Assembly (NCBI GenBank): GCA_024655945.1
Contig: JANLFK010000003.1
Location: 248,001-312,000, forward strand
Direction of reading: 5' to 3'
Length of the DNA: 64,000 nt
Source of the DNA: a candidate division KSB1 bacterium
GTDB lineage: Bacteria; Zhuqueibacterota; Zhuqueibacteria; JANLFK01; Oleimicrobiaceae
In this document: in pieces, positions 25,145 to 34,725 of the stretch
Position numbering within the stretch: position 1 is the stretch's first letter
How the letters are laid out: each line of letters opens with the position of its first letter
Notes under the pieces: model-generated
Seen by the model: only the letters and a program-made list of their open reading frames with translations
Told to the model about the DNA's origin: nothing
Databases searched by the model: none
Made by a program: the position numbers and the translations under genes

Positions 25145-28100
25145 ATGAGCTCAGTGCGGCGCGACATATTCTCCGTTCTGCCTCTGCTGTGGCTTCTGGC
25201 GAGCCCACCGCCGTGCGCTCTGGCGGGCGGGCAACCGCTGCTGCCTCATCAGGTGACCACGCACCCTGCAGACGATTTGAGTCCTGCCCTTTCTCCTGAC
25301 GGCAAGTGGGTTGCGTTCACCTCCACGCGCAGCGGCAACCAGGATGTGTGGGTGCGGCCAGTCCATGGTGGCAAGGCGTACCAGATTACCACCCACCAGG
25401 CGGACGACTATTGCCCGGCCTGGAGTCGCAATGGTGACCGCCTGGTTTTTGTGTCCAAGCGTTCCGACGCGGCCGGCGACATCTGGATGGTGGAGCTTCG
25501 CCGCACAGGCAAGGCGATTCTTGCCAGGGGCGAACCAGTCAGACTGACCGACTATTTGGGCGAAGATGCCTTTCCCTCCTTTTCGCCCGACGGCACGGAG
25601 GTGGCCTTCTGTTCTGACCGCACCGGTCGGACGGAGATCTGGGTGCTGAGGCTAAAGCCGAGGTCCCTGACCCGGGTGACCTGGCAGGGCGGAAAAGAGC
25701 CCAATTGGTCGCCCGACGGGACATGGCTCGTCTACACCGCTTTCGATAGTCTTCGCCGCAACGGTACCATCGCCGTGACCCCCGCGCACCCGGACAGTCG
25801 GCCAGAGCTGCCCAAGGAAGTGCCTATCACCGATGGCTCGTGGTTCGATTGCCAGCCGGCTTGGTCGCCCACAGGCCACGAAGTTGTCTTCTGCCGCTTC
25901 CCCTACGACACGAATCACGACGGCAGAATAACGCCTGACGACAATCCGGTAATCGTCCGGGCGGCGGTGAGCCTGCCCTCGTCCCCTTCGCAGCTTCCTT
26001 CCGCTCCGCGCGAGCTGCAAGTGTGGCTCACCAGTGGTACGGATTTCGCCTTCGGCCCGAACTGGGCGAGCGGCGAATTGGTGTGCTACGCCTCCGATCG
26101 CAGCGGCAACCTGGACATCTGGGCAGTGCCTGCAGATGGGCTCATCCCTCGCCATGCATCGGCCATGGGGCAGCTGTCCTATGCGCGTGACGCTTTTCCC
26201 CTCCCCGCTTCGCCCCTTTCAGCCTTGTCCGCGCAGCAGAGGACGGGTCTTTACGAACGCCTGTTGGCCCTGCGGCGGGTGCGTGACTTTTTTCCGGCGG
26301 AACGGTCCTTCGTGGCCTTGGCCACCTTGGAGATGGCGCGCACCTACCGCGCACTTGGGGACGAAGCCATGGCACGTCAGGCGCTCCAGGAGCTGGAGGC
26401 GGAGTTCGCCGAGCAGGAGGAGGCGCGTGTTTTGGCGGCCGTGGAGAACATCGACATGGACATGGCCGAAGGGAGGATCGATTCCCTCGCTGCAATGCGC
26501 GCCTTGGCACGCCTTTTGGAAGTTCACCGATCTCAACCGCAGCTGGCGGTGCCCATTGCCATGCGCTTGGGCGGCCTGCAATTTGCCGCCGCTCAGTACG
26601 GGGAGGCGCTCACCTCCTACGGTTGGGTGCTGCAGCAGCAGGGCGCAGACCGCGAGGCGGCGGCCGAAAGCCAGCTGCGCATTGGCGACTGCCTTGACGC
26701 CCTTAGGCGCGAGGAGGAGGCAGAACGCGCCTACGCTCTGCTGGTGGACCGCTATCCTGAGCAGGAGACGACGGCGGCGCAGGCTATGGAGCGTCTGCTG
26801 CGGGAGAGGCAGCTCGCCGGCGACCGGCTGGCACTCTTGCGCCGCTGCCGTGAGGTGAGCAGCGCCTACCGCCTGCGCATGCCGCGCGTCGCGGCCTTTG
26901 CACAACTGCGCGCAGCAGAGCTTCTCCTGGCGGCCGGCGACTTCGAGGCGGCCCAGATTGAGCTGGCAGCCCTCCAGTCCGACTTTCCCGACCAGCGCAC
27001 GCTGGTCGCCCGCAGCCGATTACTCCTTGCCAAGGCCTACCAGGACGGTGGCGACTGGCGCAAGGCAGTGAGCGTTCTTCAACAGGCACAGGCAGAATTC
27101 GACACGGTTGCCGGAGGTCGTTGGGCAGAAGCGGCACGGCAGGCACTCTTCCGCGCCCTCATGCAATCTGGCGAGCAGCTACTCCAGGCCGCCTACTTTG
27201 CGCTCGCCGCAGCCCGCTATCGCCAGGCGCTGGAAGTGGCACCTAACGACATCGAGGCCCACCGCGGCTACATCCAGGCGCAGTACTACGGCCGAGCGAT
27301 TGACCAGGCCACCCGCGAATACCAGGCACGCCTGGTGCAACACCCCGATGACCCGCTGCTCCTGTACTGCCTGGGCCTGTGCCTGTCCTTCAAAGCCACC
27401 GAGCAAGCGGAGCTCTATGGCCACCAGGGCAGAATCGACCCTGAGCTCCTGGCTCGCTCCAATAGCCTCCTTGACAGGGCCCTGGAGGCCGACTATCGGA
27501 TGGTCTACGCCTACCTGACCAAGAGCTACAACTACGAGATGTTAGAGACCTATGACCGCCTGCGTCGCAGCAGACCGCAGACCCTCCCGCGAAGGGTCCT
27601 TGAGGCGATCTCGGCGCCGCTTGTTTCGGTGCTCAGAACGGTCACCATGGCCAAGGAAGAGGCCCAGGTGGGCAATTACGAACGAGCCATCGATGCACTC
27701 ACCATTGCCCTCGGCCTCAATGACGAAAATGAAAACCCAAAGTTGGAGGCCCGCCTCTGCCGCAACTTGGCGAACAACTACTACAACCTGGCCGAGTTCG
27801 GCTACCAAAAGGCCTACGAGTATTACCACCTCGCCCTGCGGTTTGATTCGACCTTCGCGAGCCGCCGGGATGAAGCAGTGATGATGGAAAGGATGGGCCA
27901 CTGCGCGTTGGTGGTGGAGGACTTTGAACGGGGGCCCACCTACCTGCGCCGCGCCATCGACTTGTACCGCGACCTCGGCAGAGAGGAGCTGGTGCTGCTC
28001 AACATAAAGCGGCTGGCCATGCTCTATCAGATGGCAGAGGACTATCTCTCGGCTGCCGAGTACTTTGAACAAGCCGTCGCCATGGAGACGCGGCGCGGTA

Positions 28101-31100
28101 ACCTCGGGGAGGTGCAGCGCCTCCATCGCAATCTCGCTTACAACTACTGGCTGTTGGGCGAGCCAACCGACGCCTACACGCATGCCATTCGCGCCCGTGA
28201 CCTTCTGGACAGCGGCAAGCTCAAGGAGGCCAAGGGCACATCCTCGCGCATCCAGGTCGGCGTGCTGGGGTGGTACGTCCCCATTCCCTTTGTCGATCTG
28301 AGCAAAATGGGGGCAATTGGCGGCAGCGCAGCCTTCGGCTTCACTACCGTCGAGGAACGAGCTCTGGTCTACACGATCCTCGGCAACATCTTAGTGGAGA
28401 CGAAACGCTACGAGGAAGCCATCCGCGAAAACGTGAAGAAGCTTGCCCTCTACCGCAAGCGGAAAGATGTCCGCGCTGAGGCAGCGGTGCTCAACAACCT
28501 CGGCTATCTACAACTGCTGAAGGGGGATCCACTGGGCGCTTGGCAGCAGTGCGAGCGCAGCTACGACCTTTGCCTGAAGCAGAAGGTGGTAGCCGGCGTG
28601 GTCGTCAACGCCATCAATCTTGGCCAACTGGCGCTGCTCCTTTCGGATCCTGCCCTATGCGATGCTGCTGCAACTCGTCTGGACCGCGCGTTGAGTTTCA
28701 CGGAGGGGCAGTCGCGGGTTCTCGTGCAGCGGCGCGCCCAGCTCCTCAACCTCCTCGGCGCCCTCACCTTGGAGCACCAAGCCCAGCGCGCCGCGGAGGC
28801 CGATTTTCAGGATTCCCTGCGCCACACTGTGGAAATATTCCAACGCGCCGGCTATGCGCAGACGTACTTCGAAGAAGCGCTCAACCTCAGTCTGCGGCGG
28901 CGGCTGCCGCGCGAAGAGGCCCTTTCCAGGATGAATTTGGCGCGCTGTTGGGCCGTGCTCGGCGAATGGGAGCACGCCGCTCTTCATCTCTTGCAGGCGC
29001 GTCGCCTCTGCCAGACCAGGGGGTATGGCGACCTGCTCTGGCAGGTCAACCAGGGGCTCGCCGAGCTTGCTGACCGCCTCGATGAACGGGCCCGGACCGA
29101 TTTAAGACTCAGCCCCCCACGCGTCTACTTTGCCGAGGCGCTCACCGAATTGCGCGCGGCGAGCGAGGCTGGCATCACCCGTCTGGTGCTCCCCATGGAA
29201 CGCAGCCGCCACCGCCAACTGTACGAGGAGTATGCATTCCATCTGGCGACCATCGGCGATACGCTTGGCGCTCTCCAGGCTGCAGAGGAGCTGCGGGCCC
29301 AGGCTTTCTTGGATGCCACCTCAGGGGAGGCCATTCGCCTAAGCAGCCCCACGCGCACCAATCTGCTCAACTGGGTGCGTACCTTTCGGGAGGAGTTAAC
29401 CGCCTCAGAGCTCAAGGTGCGGCAGCTGAGCGCCGTGCTGCAGCGGAACGCCCCCGAGCTCATCAGGTGGCGCGCAGCGCAAGACAGCCTCCGCCGCGAA
29501 TACGAACAGGCATTGGCACGACTCCGCCAGGAAGCGCCTGCACTGGAAGCGCTGGTGACAGTCCACTCCCCCTCGTTGGCGGCCGTGCAGCATGCCCTGG
29601 AAGGCGACGAAGTGGCGTTGGCCTTCCTGGTGGGCGCCCGACACACGCTGCTCTGGGCAGTCACTCCCCGGCGTGTAGCCATGTTCCGCATTCCCACTGG
29701 CGCCGAAGGGATCCGCCAGCTCACCGAAGGCTTTCTCAAAAGCTCGCCAGACGACAGCTCGCGCCAAATGATAGCCAGGCTCTTCATGCCTGCGGCGGGC
29801 CTGCTCCGAAGAGCGCGCCGGGCCATCATCGTCCCGGATGGCTTTCTTTTCCGGTTGCCGATGCAGGCGGCAGTGCTGGCGTCGTTGGGCCAGGAGGCGC
29901 CAGCGGTCACTGTCTGCTCCAGCCTGAGCAGCTACGTGCTTGCCGCAAACCGCCGCACAGTCGGTGGCCCAGTCGTTTTCCTCGCCGACACGCTCCTGCA
30001 ACACCCGCTGCAGGAGCTCGGCTACGAGGTCGTCTCCCTCCCCAGATTGCCGGGTAAGGAAACGCAGGCACGGGAGGTTTCCCAGGTCCTTCTGGGGAGC
30101 AACATCGTGCACTGGCGAGCCACCTGGCAGTGGCAAGAGACAGCCCCGCTGCACTCGGCTCTGCAACTCGCCGATGGGCAGGGGGGCTTTACGCTGCGTC
30201 TGCTGGATCTTTTCGAGGTCATCTCCAACGCGACCGTGTGCGTCATAGACGGAGGGGAGACGGCCGCGTACGGGTCGGCTGCGCAGTTGGTTGACCGCTT
30301 GCTGGCACTGAGTGGCAGCGCTGCAGGCTTGCTGGTGGGCGACGAAACATCACCCGAGGCACGTCTTACCTTCTACGAGGCATTCTACCGCCAGCTCCTG
30401 GAGAAACCTCCCGCCGAAGCCTTCCGTGCCGCGGTGCAGGCGGCTATAAAAAAGGGCATGGGCAATCTGTCCGCCCAACTGGTGGGTTACGGCGGCATGA
30501 GCAGGGTTGAGGCCAGCACCTATGCCGAACGCGCGCTGGCCGGCAAGGTACGAGCAGGGCTGCAGGCAGAGCAAGACAAGGACTGGGGCGACGCGGTACG
30601 GTTCTACGAGGAGGCTTTGGCCATGGCCACCGCGCGCCAGGACAGCGCGAGCATCCAGCGCCTCCGCCTGCTGATCGTGCGCGCCTCTGCCAGCGGCGGC
30701 CTTGTGCGCAAGACCATTCAGTACCAGCGCTTGCTGGCCGCCGAGGCCGACCGCAAGGGAGATCCGCAGCTCCAGGTGCGGCGCTCCCGCAATCTCGCTT
30801 CGCTCTACGCCCAGGCCGAGGACTATGCTGCGGCCATTGCGGCGATGGAGCACGTCAGAGAGGTTGCGAGCAGCTCTCAAGAACAGCTGTTACCTGAGCT
30901 GCACCGGGAGTTGGGGATCGTGCACGAGCGGGCCGGGCATTATCAGGCCGCCCTGGAGCAGTACGAGGCCTCGCGCGCCCTGTATGCCGCGGCGGGCGCC
31001 AGCGAAGGTCAAGCGCTGAATCTGAGCGACATGGGGCGCGTGGCCCTGCGCTACCTGGAAGACTACCCCCTGGCCCTCCAGCACTTGTCCGCTGGCCTTG

Positions 31101-33412
31101 CCCTCTTGGAGGCGCAGGGCCCGTCCGCAACGCTGGTGGAGGTGCTGAACAACCTGGGCCTCGCCCACGAAATGATGGCCGACTACCGCGCAGCCGTCGA
31201 CGCACAGCGCCGTGCCAGAGAGCAGGCGGAAAGACTCAAACTTCCGGACAAGGTGGCCTTGTGCGAACACTACCTTGCCAACCTTGCCTGGAAAATGGGT
31301 GACTATCAGGAAGCCCTGCAGCACAACCGGCGGGCCTTGCAGGCCTTCGAAAAACAGGGCGACTTGTCCCTGCAGGCACTGGCCTTAGCGACCCGGGGCC
31401 TCATTCAGCTGAGCATCGGCAACGCACCGCAGGCGTTGCGCGACCAGCACAACGCCTTGGAGATAGCAATTCGCACCGGCGAGCTCCTCGACCAGGCCAC
31501 CATTCGCAAAAACATCGGGCTGGTGCACGTCACCTTGGGCGAGTATGAAAAGGCGCTGGTGGAATTCACCGCTGCCGCCCACCTCGACAGCACTATCGGT
31601 AGGCAACGAGGCCTGTCCTATGACCTGCGCAACATGGGTGCCCTGTTGCTGCAGAAGGGGCAATTGACAGGGGCCGACGAATCGCTGCGGGCAGCCCTGA
31701 CCCTCAGCAAGGAGGTTGGCGACCGCCGTAACGAAGCGCAATGCCTCTACTACATTGGGGCGGTGCGGCGCGCGCAGCGGAACAGGGAACAGGCTGTCCT
31801 TTACCTGGAGCAAGCAGCTGCTCTTGCGCGCTCCCTGTTCGTCCCAGAGGTGGAATGGCGGGCGCTGCACCAATTGGGTCTGTTGCAGCGGGAAGCGCGC
31901 CGTCTCGAGGAAAGCCGCGCCAGCCTGCTGCAGGCGGTGCAGGTCGTCGAACAGATGCGCGCGCGCATCAAGGTGGCCGAGCATCAGGCAGGCTTCATCA
32001 ACGACAAACAAGAGGTCTACGCCGACCTTATCGACCTGCTGATTGAGATGGGCCGTGACGAGGAGGCTTTTGCCATCGCCGAACGAGCTCGCTCACGCGG
32101 CTTCTTGGACATGCTCGGCAACCGCCAGCTCGCCTTCGGTGCGCGCACCAGCCAGGAGTTGTACGATGCGCTTACCGGCGTGGAAGCGCAGATGCGCAAC
32201 GTGCAAGAGGAGATCGCCCGCCTGCGCAGCGTAGAACCAGAACAAGCGAGCGCGGCGCAGAAGGAACGATTGCAACAACTGAGCGCAGAACTGACCAAGC
32301 TGCGCAGCACCTATGAGAGCCAGCTGATCAGGCTCAAGGAATCAGATCCTCGCCTGGCAGATATGGTCACCGTCGACCCCTGGCCGCCATCACGTGTGCA
32401 GGCGCTGTTGCCCCCAGGCGTGGCCGTGGTGGAGTACTTTGTCGGCAAGGATCGTCTGTTCATCTGGCTGGTGACCAGCGCGACGCTCAAGGCCTGGGCA
32501 ACACCGCTCGGCCAAGAGGAGCTCTACAAGGAAGTGGGCCAGGTGCGCCAGGCAATCAGCCAGCTCTCCACCGTGAGGCAGCGCAGTGCGCGGCTGTGGC
32601 AGGCGCTCATCGCGCCGGCCGCTCCCTCGCTGCAAGGGGTCTCCACTCTGGTCATCATCCCGCACGGGCCTCTGCACTACTTGCCCTTTGCCTGCCTGGT
32701 GGACCCGCAGGGCCGGTATCTGATAGAGACTTTTTCCTTGGCAACCGCGCCCAGCGGCACCGTACTGGGCATGTGCATGGAGGGCGGAAGCCGGTTCCTC
32801 TCCACGCCACGCCAGGAGTTCCGCGTGCTTGCCTTGGGCAATCCCACACTGCCAGGCCAGCCGCGGCCCCTCCCCATGGCAGCCAAGGAGGTGGAGAGCA
32901 TCTCCCGGAGTTTTGCCAAGGTGGACAAGTTCCTCGGCACCTCTGCCACCGAGACGGTGGTGAAAGCTGCTCAGAGCCCGTACGATGTCTACCTCTTCTC
33001 CTGCCACGGCGAATACGATTCCGCCAACCCTCTGTTTTCGTCACTCCTGCTGGCGCCCGACAAGGAGAACGACGGGCGGCTCGAGGCACGGGAGGTCTTC
33101 TCCTTGCGCCTGGAGAGCTATCTGGTGGCCATGAGTGCCTGCGAGACGGCGCTGAGTTCCATTGCCGGTGGCGATGAGATCATTGGCCTCACGCGCAGTT
33201 TCGTCTTCGCCGGGGCCTCTTCGTTGTTCGCCAGCCTGTGGAAAGTCGATGACTTGGCCACTGCGGTCATGGTGAAGCGCTTTGTGCGGTACTTGGCGGA
33301 GGGCGAAAGCAGAGCCCGGGCGCTGCAGCGCGCCCAACTGCTCGTGATGAGCGAGGTCAATGCCCATCCGGCCTACTGGGCAGCGTTCCAGTTGATAGGG
33401 GACTTCCGGTGA
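25145..33412 (+). CDS. giant secreted PD40-TPR-CHAT protein with an inactive first CHAT domain
   Basis: 2755 residues. Order: signal peptide (about 1-27); six PD40/TolB-like propeller repeats (about 35-330, such as SPDGKWVAFTS, SPDGTEVAFCS), with a DTNHDGR calcium-type loop; a long TPR array (about 360-1330); a first CHAT-like domain (about 1470-1790); a second TPR array (about 1800-2320); and a C-terminal CHAT domain (about 2410-2755). The last has the caspase-like dyad His2621 (SCHGEY) and Cys2666 (MSACET). In the first, Trp1661 and Gly1704 stand where His and Cys should be, so it looks catalytically dead. CHAT is a clan CD cysteine peptidase fold usually regulated by attached repeats. The export signal puts this one outside the cytoplasm. 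Substrate unknown. Confidence 0.93.
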   Translation: MSSVRRDIFSVLPLLWLLASPPPCALAGGQPLLPHQVTTHPADDLSPALSPDGKWVAFTSTRSGNQDVWVRPVHGGKAYQITTHQADDYCPAWSRNGDRLVFVSKRSDAAGDIWMVELRRTGKAILARGEPVRLTDYLGEDAFPSFSPDGTEVAFCSDRTGRTEIWVLRLKPRSLTRVTWQGGKEPNWSPDGTWLVYTAFDSLRRNGTIAVTPAHPDSRPELPKEVPITDGSWFDCQPAWSPTGHEVVFCRFPYDTNHDGRITPDDNPVIVRAAVSLPSSPSQLPSAPRELQVWLTSGTDFAFGPNWASGELVCYASDRSGNLDIWAVPADGLIPRHASAMGQLSYARDAFPLPASPLSALSAQQRTGLYERLLALRRVRDFFPAERSFVALATLEMARTYRALGDEAMARQALQELEAEFAEQEEARVLAAVENIDMDMAEGRIDSLAAMRALARLLEVHRSQPQLAVPIAMRLGGLQFAAAQYGEALTSYGWVLQQQGADREAAAESQLRIGDCLDALRREEEAERAYALLVDRYPEQETTAAQAMERLLRERQLAGDRLALLRRCREVSSAYRLRMPRVAAFAQLRAAELLLAAGDFEAAQIELAALQSDFPDQRTLVARSRLLLAKAYQDGGDWRKAVSVLQQAQAEFDTVAGGRWAEAARQALFRALMQSGEQLLQAAYFALAAARYRQALEVAPNDIEAHRGYIQAQYYGRAIDQATREYQARLVQHPDDPLLLYCLGLCLSFKATEQAELYGHQGRIDPELLARSNSLLDRALEADYRMVYAYLTKSYNYEMLETYDRLRRSRPQTLPRRVLEAISAPLVSVLRTVTMAKEEAQVGNYERAIDALTIALGLNDENENPKLEARLCRNLANNYYNLAEFGYQKAYEYYHLALRFDSTFASRRDEAVMMERMGHCALVVEDFERGPTYLRRAIDLYRDLGREELVLLNIKRLAMLYQMAEDYLSAAEYFEQAVAMETRRGNLGEVQRLHRNLAYNYWLLGEPTDAYTHAIRARDLLDSGKLKEAKGTSSRIQVGVLGWYVPIPFVDLSKMGAIGGSAAFGFTTVEERALVYTILGNILVETKRYEEAIRENVKKLALYRKRKDVRAEAAVLNNLGYLQLLKGDPLGAWQQCERSYDLCLKQKVVAGVVVNAINLGQLALLLSDPALCDAAATRLDRALSFTEGQSRVLVQRRAQLLNLLGALTLEHQAQRAAEADFQDSLRHTVEIFQRAGYAQTYFEEALNLSLRRRLPREEALSRMNLARCWAVLGEWEHAALHLLQARRLCQTRGYGDLLWQVNQGLAELADRLDERARTDLRLSPPRVYFAEALTELRAASEAGITRLVLPMERSRHRQLYEEYAFHLATIGDTLGALQAAEELRAQAFLDATSGEAIRLSSPTRTNLLNWVRTFREELTASELKVRQLSAVLQRNAPELIRWRAAQDSLRREYEQALARLRQEAPALEALVTVHSPSLAAVQHALEGDEVALAFLVGARHTLLWAVTPRRVAMFRIPTGAEGIRQLTEGFLKSSPDDSSRQMIARLFMPAAGLLRRARRAIIVPDGFLFRLPMQAAVLASLGQEAPAVTVCSSLSSYVLAANRRTVGGPVVFLADTLLQHPLQELGYEVVSLPRLPGKETQAREVSQVLLGSNIVHWRATWQWQETAPLHSALQLADGQGGFTLRLLDLFEVISNATVCVIDGGETAAYGSAAQLVDRLLALSGSAAGLLVGDETSPEARLTFYEAFYRQLLEKPPAEAFRAAVQAAIKKGMGNLSAQLVGYGGMSRVEASTYAERALAGKVRAGLQAEQDKDWGDAVRFYEEALAMATARQDSASIQRLRLLIVRASASGGLVRKTIQYQRLLAAEADRKGDPQLQVRRSRNLASLYAQAEDYAAAIAAMEHVREVASSSQEQLLPELHRELGIVHERAGHYQAALEQYEASRALYAAAGASEGQALNLSDMGRVALRYLEDYPLALQHLSAGLALLEAQGPSATLVEVLNNLGLAHEMMADYRAAVDAQRRAREQAERLKLPDKVALCEHYLANLAWKMGDYQEALQHNRRALQAFEKQGDLSLQALALATRGLIQLSIGNAPQALRDQHNALEIAIRTGELLDQATIRKNIGLVHVTLGEYEKALVEFTAAAHLDSTIGRQRGLSYDLRNMGALLLQKGQLTGADESLRAALTLSKEVGDRRNEAQCLYYIGAVRRAQRNREQAVLYLEQAAALARSLFVPEVEWRALHQLGLLQREARRLEESRASLLQAVQVVEQMRARIKVAEHQAGFINDKQEVYADLIDLLIEMGRDEEAFAIAERARSRGFLDMLGNRQLAFGARTSQELYDALTGVEAQMRNVQEEIARLRSVEPEQASAAQKERLQQLSAELTKLRSTYESQLIRLKESDPRLADMVTVDPWPPSRVQALLPPGVAVVEYFVGKDRLFIWLVTSATLKAWATPLGQEELYKEVGQVRQAISQLSTVRQRSARLWQALIAPAAPSLQGVSTLVIIPHGPLHYLPFACLVDPQGRYLIETFSLATAPSGTVLGMCMEGGSRFLSTPRQEFRVLALGNPTLPGQPRPLPMAAKEVESISRSFAKVDKFLGTSATETVVKAAQSPYDVYLFSCHGEYDSANPLFSSLLLAPDKENDGRLEAREVFSLRLESYLVAMSACETALSSIAGGDEIIGLTRSFVFAGASSLFASLWKVDDLATAVMVKRFVRYLAEGESRARALQRAQLLVMSEVNAHPAYWAAFQLIGDFR

Positions 33413-34725
33413 ACACGATGGATAGAGAACCGTCGCAAGTCATGGCGCATGGCGTAACCATCCGGTCTCGCCTGCAATTGCAGGCAATCGAGGAACGTGT
33501 GCTTGCCCCTTATGCGGCGCGCTCATCGCAAGGAGAAACGACCCGCTTGCACCCGGAAGAGCCGCATCCTTATCGCACCGCCTTCCAGCGTGATCGCGAC
33601 CGGCTGGTGCACTCCCGTGCCTTCCGGCGGCTGAAGCACAAGCGCCAAGTGTTCCTCACCGACGAGGGCGACCACTACCGCACGCGCCTCACGCACACGC
33701 TAGAGGTCTCACAGTTGTCGCGCACCTTAGCCAAGGCGCTGGGGCTCAACGAAGAGCTGGTGGAGGCGATCGCTCTTGGCCACGACCTTGGCCACACCCC
33801 CTTCGGCCATATAGGCGAAGTGGTCTTGGGCAAGATCATGGCCGGCGAAGACACGCTGGACGGCCTCCTGACCTCGGGACCCTTAGGTGGCTTCAAGCAC
33901 AACTACCAGAGCCTGCGCGTGGTGGACTACATCGAACGCAAGTACGCGCGCCCCGGGCTGAACCTGACCGCACCGGTGCGCGAAGGCATTCTCAAGCACA
34001 CGCGACTGCAAGAGGGGATAGACTACCCCAACTTTCAGAGCGAGGGCCTCTCCCTGGAGCAGGAGGTGGCCGGCACCTTGGAGGGACAGGTAGTTGCCAT
34101 CTGCGACGAGATCGCGCAACACACTCATGACCTGGAAGACGGCATCCGCGCCGGCTTTGTCGCGCTCGAGCAGGTGCGCAAGGTGGGCATTGTCCAACGC
34201 CTGGAGCACGAGCACCGCATCGACGCGCTGTGCGAACGCGACCCCTTCCTCTACCGTAACCTGCTCATCAAAGCCCTGATCGATGCCCTCATCTCCGACC
34301 TCCTGCACACTACCGTCCGAAACTTGGAGCGCATAAGGAGGAAGGGGCCTTTTCCCAAACGCTTCACGCAGGTGGTCGTGCACTTTGGCGAGGAGTTGGA
34401 GCCGCTCCACCGCGAACTCGATGAGTTTGTCGACGAAGAGATCATCTATCACGCCTCCATCTATCGGGCCGACGATGTGGCGGTGCGCACCATCCGCGAA
34501 CTGTTCAAGTTCTACCTTCGCTTTCCGTCGCAACTACCTGAGTATGTGCTGGGCCGCATCTCCTGTCGGGAGAATCGAGCGCAATTGGTGCGCGCAATCT
34601 GTGACCACATCGCGGGAATGAGTGACAACTACGCCCAGACGGAATTGACCCGCGTGGAACAGATCGTGCGCAACATGGACGAGAGCCGCCCGCAAGGAGC
34701 CGCCAGCGACCAGGAGCTCGCGTGA
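33409..34725 (+). CDS. deoxyguanosinetriphosphate triphosphohydrolase-like protein
   Basis: 438 residues, HD superfamily. Motifs in order: RDRDRLVHSRAFRRLKHKRQVF, RTRLTHTLEVSQ with the first metal His, the HD pair in LGHDLGHTPFGH, and AICDEIAQHTHDLEDG with the last Asp. Bacterial Dgt-like enzymes hydrolyse dNTPs to the deoxynucleoside and triphosphate. The GTG at 33409 overlaps the CHAT stop (GTGA) with AGGGGA upstream; an ATG at 33418 is an alternative. Coupling to the CHAT gene is probably positional rather than functional. Confidence 0.92.
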   Translation: MNTMDREPSQVMAHGVTIRSRLQLQAIEERVLAPYAARSSQGETTRLHPEEPHPYRTAFQRDRDRLVHSRAFRRLKHKRQVFLTDEGDHYRTRLTHTLEVSQLSRTLAKALGLNEELVEAIALGHDLGHTPFGHIGEVVLGKIMAGEDTLDGLLTSGPLGGFKHNYQSLRVVDYIERKYARPGLNLTAPVREGILKHTRLQEGIDYPNFQSEGLSLEQEVAGTLEGQVVAICDEIAQHTHDLEDGIRAGFVALEQVRKVGIVQRLEHEHRIDALCERDPFLYRNLLIKALIDALISDLLHTTVRNLERIRRKGPFPKRFTQVVVHFGEELEPLHRELDEFVDEEIIYHASIYRADDVAVRTIRELFKFYLRFPSQLPEYVLGRISCRENRAQLVRAICDHIAGMSDNYAQTELTRVEQIVRNMDESRPQGAASDQELA

